From positions 1 through 6,793 of the forward strand of contig JALOPY010000134.1 of assembly GCA_025453735.1 (NCBI GenBank): DNA of 6,793 nucleotides. Reading direction: 5' to 3'. The number at the start of each line of letters is the position of its first letter. Position 1 is the stretch's first letter. Origin of the DNA: a bacterium. Lineage in GTDB: Bacteria > Zhuqueibacterota > Zhuqueibacteria > Thermofontimicrobiales > Thermofontimicrobiaceae. A model generated the notes under the pieces. That model did no database searches, was not told where the DNA came from, and saw nothing but the letters and a program-made list of their open reading frames with translations. Position numbers and translations under genes: made by a program. Below, piece after piece: positions 5,389-6,793 of this stretch.

Positions 5389-6240
5389 ATGAGAACATTA
5401 GCAAAAAATAAAATTATAGCTCTTGGAGTCATGCTGATTTTCCTCATTGGTCTGACAACATGCGATAAAGAACCGACCGAGCCGAACAAAACTGCTGCGC
5501 CAGAATTGCCTCCCGCGCAATCCATGCAAATTGATTTATCATATTTCAAAATGAATCCGGAGCGAAGCTTGCAGAAATCAGCGACGTCAAAATGGAATTT
5601 TCTGGCTGCTGTCGCTACGGTCTCCTATATCAATACGACTGTGATTGTGGCTTCCATCGCGCCAAGTCTGGTGTTCGCTGCGGCAATCAGTCAACAGCCG
5701 AAGCTGCAGGATGATGGAAAATTTCACTGGATTTATAGCAAGTCTGACACCATCCTGGGGCGGGTGATTACTTTTGAAGTCGATCTCGTCGGCTGGATCG
5801 ATGAAACTGATCAGGAATCCGAGTGGGAAGTCTATGTATCGAGCAACAGTCATATTCCACAACTGCATCATTTCCTCTGGTACCAGGGCCGCTCTGAGAT
5901 CGGCAATAAAACAGGATGGTGGCTGTTCCACGATGATAAATCACCTGATTCGTTAATTGATGTGTTAAAAGTTGAATGGGATTTTTCCGATGAGAACGAT
6001 AAGGAATTGATTTTTACGAATGCAGAAGAATTGAGCAATGAGTATGGTGATTATTTAAAATATGGCATTGAATTTAGCGATCGATTTTTGATCTTCTTTG
6101 ATGCTTCGGAAAATAAAACCAACACTATCTATTGGAATGCGGAAACCGGGGCAGGATTTATTGAATGGCAAAATTATCATAACGGCGCAAAAAGCTATTG
6201 GGATGAAAATCATAATGATATTTCAGGTCCTCCTGCATAA
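5389..6240 (+). CDS. Lipoprotein of unknown function with a hydrophobic segment after the anchor
   Basis: A 283-residue protein. Residues 1-24 are a signal peptide and C25 in GLTTCDKEPTEP is the likely lipidation site; Thr at -1 is atypical but the Cys is followed by an acidic, proline-rich linker (26-45) as in surface lipoproteins. Residues about 69-101 form a long apolar stretch (NFLAAVATVSYINTTVIVAS, then IAPSLVFAAAI), long enough for a membrane or amphipathic helix. Residues about 108-283 are beta-rich, with repeated short W/Y blocks (FHWIYS, FLWYQG, GWWLFHDD, VEWDFS, IYWNAETG) and end in SYWDENHNDISGPP. I associate this architecture with uncharacterised lipoproteins in Calditrichota/KSB1-like genomes, from memory only. 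It seems to be a single-gene unit with terminators on both sides. No enzymatic motif is seen; a structural or lipid-binding role is a guess. Confidence 0.65.
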   Translation: MRTLAKNKIIALGVMLIFLIGLTTCDKEPTEPNKTAAPELPPAQSMQIDLSYFKMNPERSLQKSATSKWNFLAAVATVSYINTTVIVASIAPSLVFAAAISQQPKLQDDGKFHWIYSKSDTILGRVITFEVDLVGWIDETDQESEWEVYVSSNSHIPQLHHFLWYQGRSEIGNKTGWWLFHDDKSPDSLIDVLKVEWDFSDENDKELIFTNAEELSNEYGDYLKYGIEFSDRFLIFFDASENKTNTIYWNAETGAGFIEWQNYHNGAKSYWDENHNDISGPPA

Positions 6241-6273
6241 TTATTAATTATGTCTTTTCATTCTATGTTCACC

Positions 6274-6315
6274 AGCCCTGGTACTGTCCCCCTATGCGGT
6301 ATCAGGGCTTTTTTT
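6274..6315 (+). terminator. Rho-independent terminator after the second lipoprotein
   Basis: AGCCCTGGTAC (6274-6284) pairs with GTATCAGGGCT (6299-6309), fully complementary with one G-U pair. The loop is 14 nt and seven T residues follow (6309-6315). It starts 33 nt past the stop codon at 6240. Confidence 0.85.
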
Positions 6316-6336
6316 ATGCCAACCATGAGATTTAAA

Positions 6337-6413
6337 ATTCTTCCAGAATCAAAAAATGTCAGAATTCATTGTTGCAGGATTTTTATCTTGGAAGATAATT
6401 GAATTTTTATCTT
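6337..6413. repeat. Cluster of short dyads, possible operators
   Basis: A perfect dyad TTATCTT-GG-AAGATAA (6383-6398) is followed by a third half-site TTATCTT (6407-6413), 24 bp from the first copy and embedded in the 11-base direct repeat ATTTTTATCTT. A second perfect dyad, ATTCT-TCC-AGAAT, lies at 6337-6349. The cluster sits 60-135 bp upstream of the -35 element of the response regulator promoter, a plausible place for a regulator to bind. The region is AT-rich, so individual short matches carry little weight; the dyad plus third half-site is the strongest element. Confidence 0.4.
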
Positions 6414-6471
6414 TTAAAAAATCAAATCATCCCCGGTTCGAAGTAAAATTTATGCACAACTTTCAAAAAGC

Positions 6472-6500
6472 TTGACTTTAATTTTTTGGTTGTTTAAATT
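6472..6500 (+). promoter_or_regulatory. Sigma-70-like promoter of the response regulator gene
   Basis: TTGACT (6472-6477) and TAAATT (6495-6500) with a 17-nt spacer. The -35 matches consensus in five of six positions, the -10 in four of six. Start would be near 6507, giving a leader of about 93 nt. A weak sigma-54-like sequence (GGGGAA-N5-TTGCC, 6525-6540) lies downstream but lacks the conserved C and T bases of the -24 element. Confidence 0.5.
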
Positions 6501-6599
6501 ATCGTCAGACAAATATTCCAGGTGGGGGAATATGATTGCCTTTAATTTTATTTTGAATCTCTAAAAGCTGTATTCTCGCTAATTTTTTTTTAAAATTTT

Positions 6600-6793
6600 A
6601 TGAAAGAGAACATAACCATACTTGTTGTCGATGACGAGCGAGGTCTCCGAGAAGGTTGCCGTCGCATCCTCGAATCCGAAGGCTATGCCGTCGATCTGGC
6701 AGAAGATGGCAAGCAGGGATTGGAGCTGCTTCAGAAAAAGTCCTACGATTTGATGCTGGTCGATTTGATGATGCCCGTGATGGGCGGATTGCA
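6600..6793 (+). CDS. Response regulator, N-terminal receiver domain, cut by window edge
   Basis: The 64 residues present are a CheY-like receiver domain. ITILVVDDE gives strand 1 and the acidic pocket (D11, D12), then a helix with LREGCRRILESEGY, and YDLMLVDLMMPVMGG contains the phosphoacceptor D55 and the MMPxMxG loop. The domain is phosphorylated by a histidine kinase; the output domain, which would tell whether it is NtrC-type, a transcription factor or a stand-alone receiver, lies beyond the window. An in-frame TAA at 6591-6593 rules out an earlier start, so ATG 6600 is the first possible. No Shine-Dalgarno precedes it, unlike the other genes on this strand. Confidence 0.9.
   Translation, partial: MKENITILVVDDERGLREGCRRILESEGYAVDLAEDGKQGLELLQKKSYDLMLVDLMMPVMGGL

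Larger units (their letters stand above)
6241..6599. other. Regulatory intergenic region before the response regulator
   Basis: This is 359 bases with no supportable gene. In order it holds the terminator of the upstream gene (6274-6315), a cluster of short dyads (6337-6413), a sigma-70-like promoter (6472-6500), a G-rich site AGGTGGGGG (6520-6528) and a T/A-rich run just before the ATG at 6600. The G-rich site precedes a 10-codon ORF (6533-6565, MIAFNFILNL) that could be a leader peptide, but nothing else supports it. Confidence 0.6.

Noticed and set aside
5277..5956. Open frames 5277-5549 and 5587-5931 (minus) and 5774-5956 (plus) around the second lipoprotein
   Set aside because: No ribosome sites and no recognisable protein pattern; the lipoprotein frame explains the region.
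6280..6298. GGTACTGTCCCCC in the terminator loop, resembling sequences seen in REP elements linked to RAYT transposases
   Set aside because: Only a single copy in the window, no inverted partner and no transposase; the simple terminator reading accounts for it.
6525..6540. Second sigma-54-like element before the response regulator
   Set aside because: The GG/GC spacing fits, but the -24 half (GGGGAA) lacks the conserved T and C bases and a better sigma-70-like promoter lies just upstream.
6533..6565. Ten-codon ORF MIAFNFILNL after a G-rich site
   Set aside because: Too short to judge; it has no runs of a regulatory amino acid and no attenuator-like hairpin follows. Mentioned only as a possible leader peptide.

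Overview
The window looks like chromosomal DNA of an uncultivated Gram-negative bacterium, probably in or near the FCB group (Calditrichota/KSB1-like). This is inferred from a lipoprotein with a PEGA-type domain and Ig-like repeats, an OmpA-like outer-membrane protein, a second lipoprotein of a kind I associate with these lineages, strong Shine-Dalgarno sequences and AT-rich intergenic DNA. No rRNA, tRNA, CRISPR array or intact mobile element is visible.

Left part (1-1970), all minus strand. The left edge cuts a toxin-antitoxin pair: an excisionase-like HTH antitoxin (45-362) overlaps by 11 nt the start of a PIN-domain toxin, of which only 18 codons are present (1-55). Next is a second, decayed toxin-antitoxin-like pair: a DUF2283 protein (588-827) whose start overlaps a 50-codon ORF (812-964) that appears to be the C-terminal remnant of its usual partner. 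The remnant runs into the 3' end of a 341-residue alpha-alpha-barrel protein (945-1970) related to squalene cyclases and prenyltransferases. That protein has three QW-like motifs but no DxDD acid motif.

Centre (1971-5258), plus strand. A 400-bp AT-rich divergent intergenic region carries a textbook sigma-54 promoter (TGGCAC-N5-TTGCA, 2256-2271). It should drive a two-gene envelope operon. The first gene (2371-3366) encodes an exported protein with an OmpA-like region, a helical linker and a C-terminal outer-membrane barrel. The second (3383-5176), 16 nt downstream, encodes a lipoprotein with a PEGA-like domain, three Ig-like repeats and a C-terminal beta-rich domain. A Rho-independent terminator closes the operon.

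Right part (5259-6793), plus strand. A single lipoprotein gene of unknown function (5389-6240) has its own terminator. Then comes a regulatory intergenic stretch with TTATCTT/AAGATAA repeats and a sigma-70-like promoter. The window ends inside the receiver domain of a response regulator (6600 onward). If that regulator proves to be NtrC-type it would be a natural candidate activator of the sigma-54 promoter, but the output domain lies outside the window.

The least described items are the sigma-54-driven OMP/lipoprotein pair, the cyclase-fold protein without cyclase motifs, the orphan lipoprotein and the eroded DUF2283 pair. I see no evidence for a defence system beyond the toxin-antitoxin modules.
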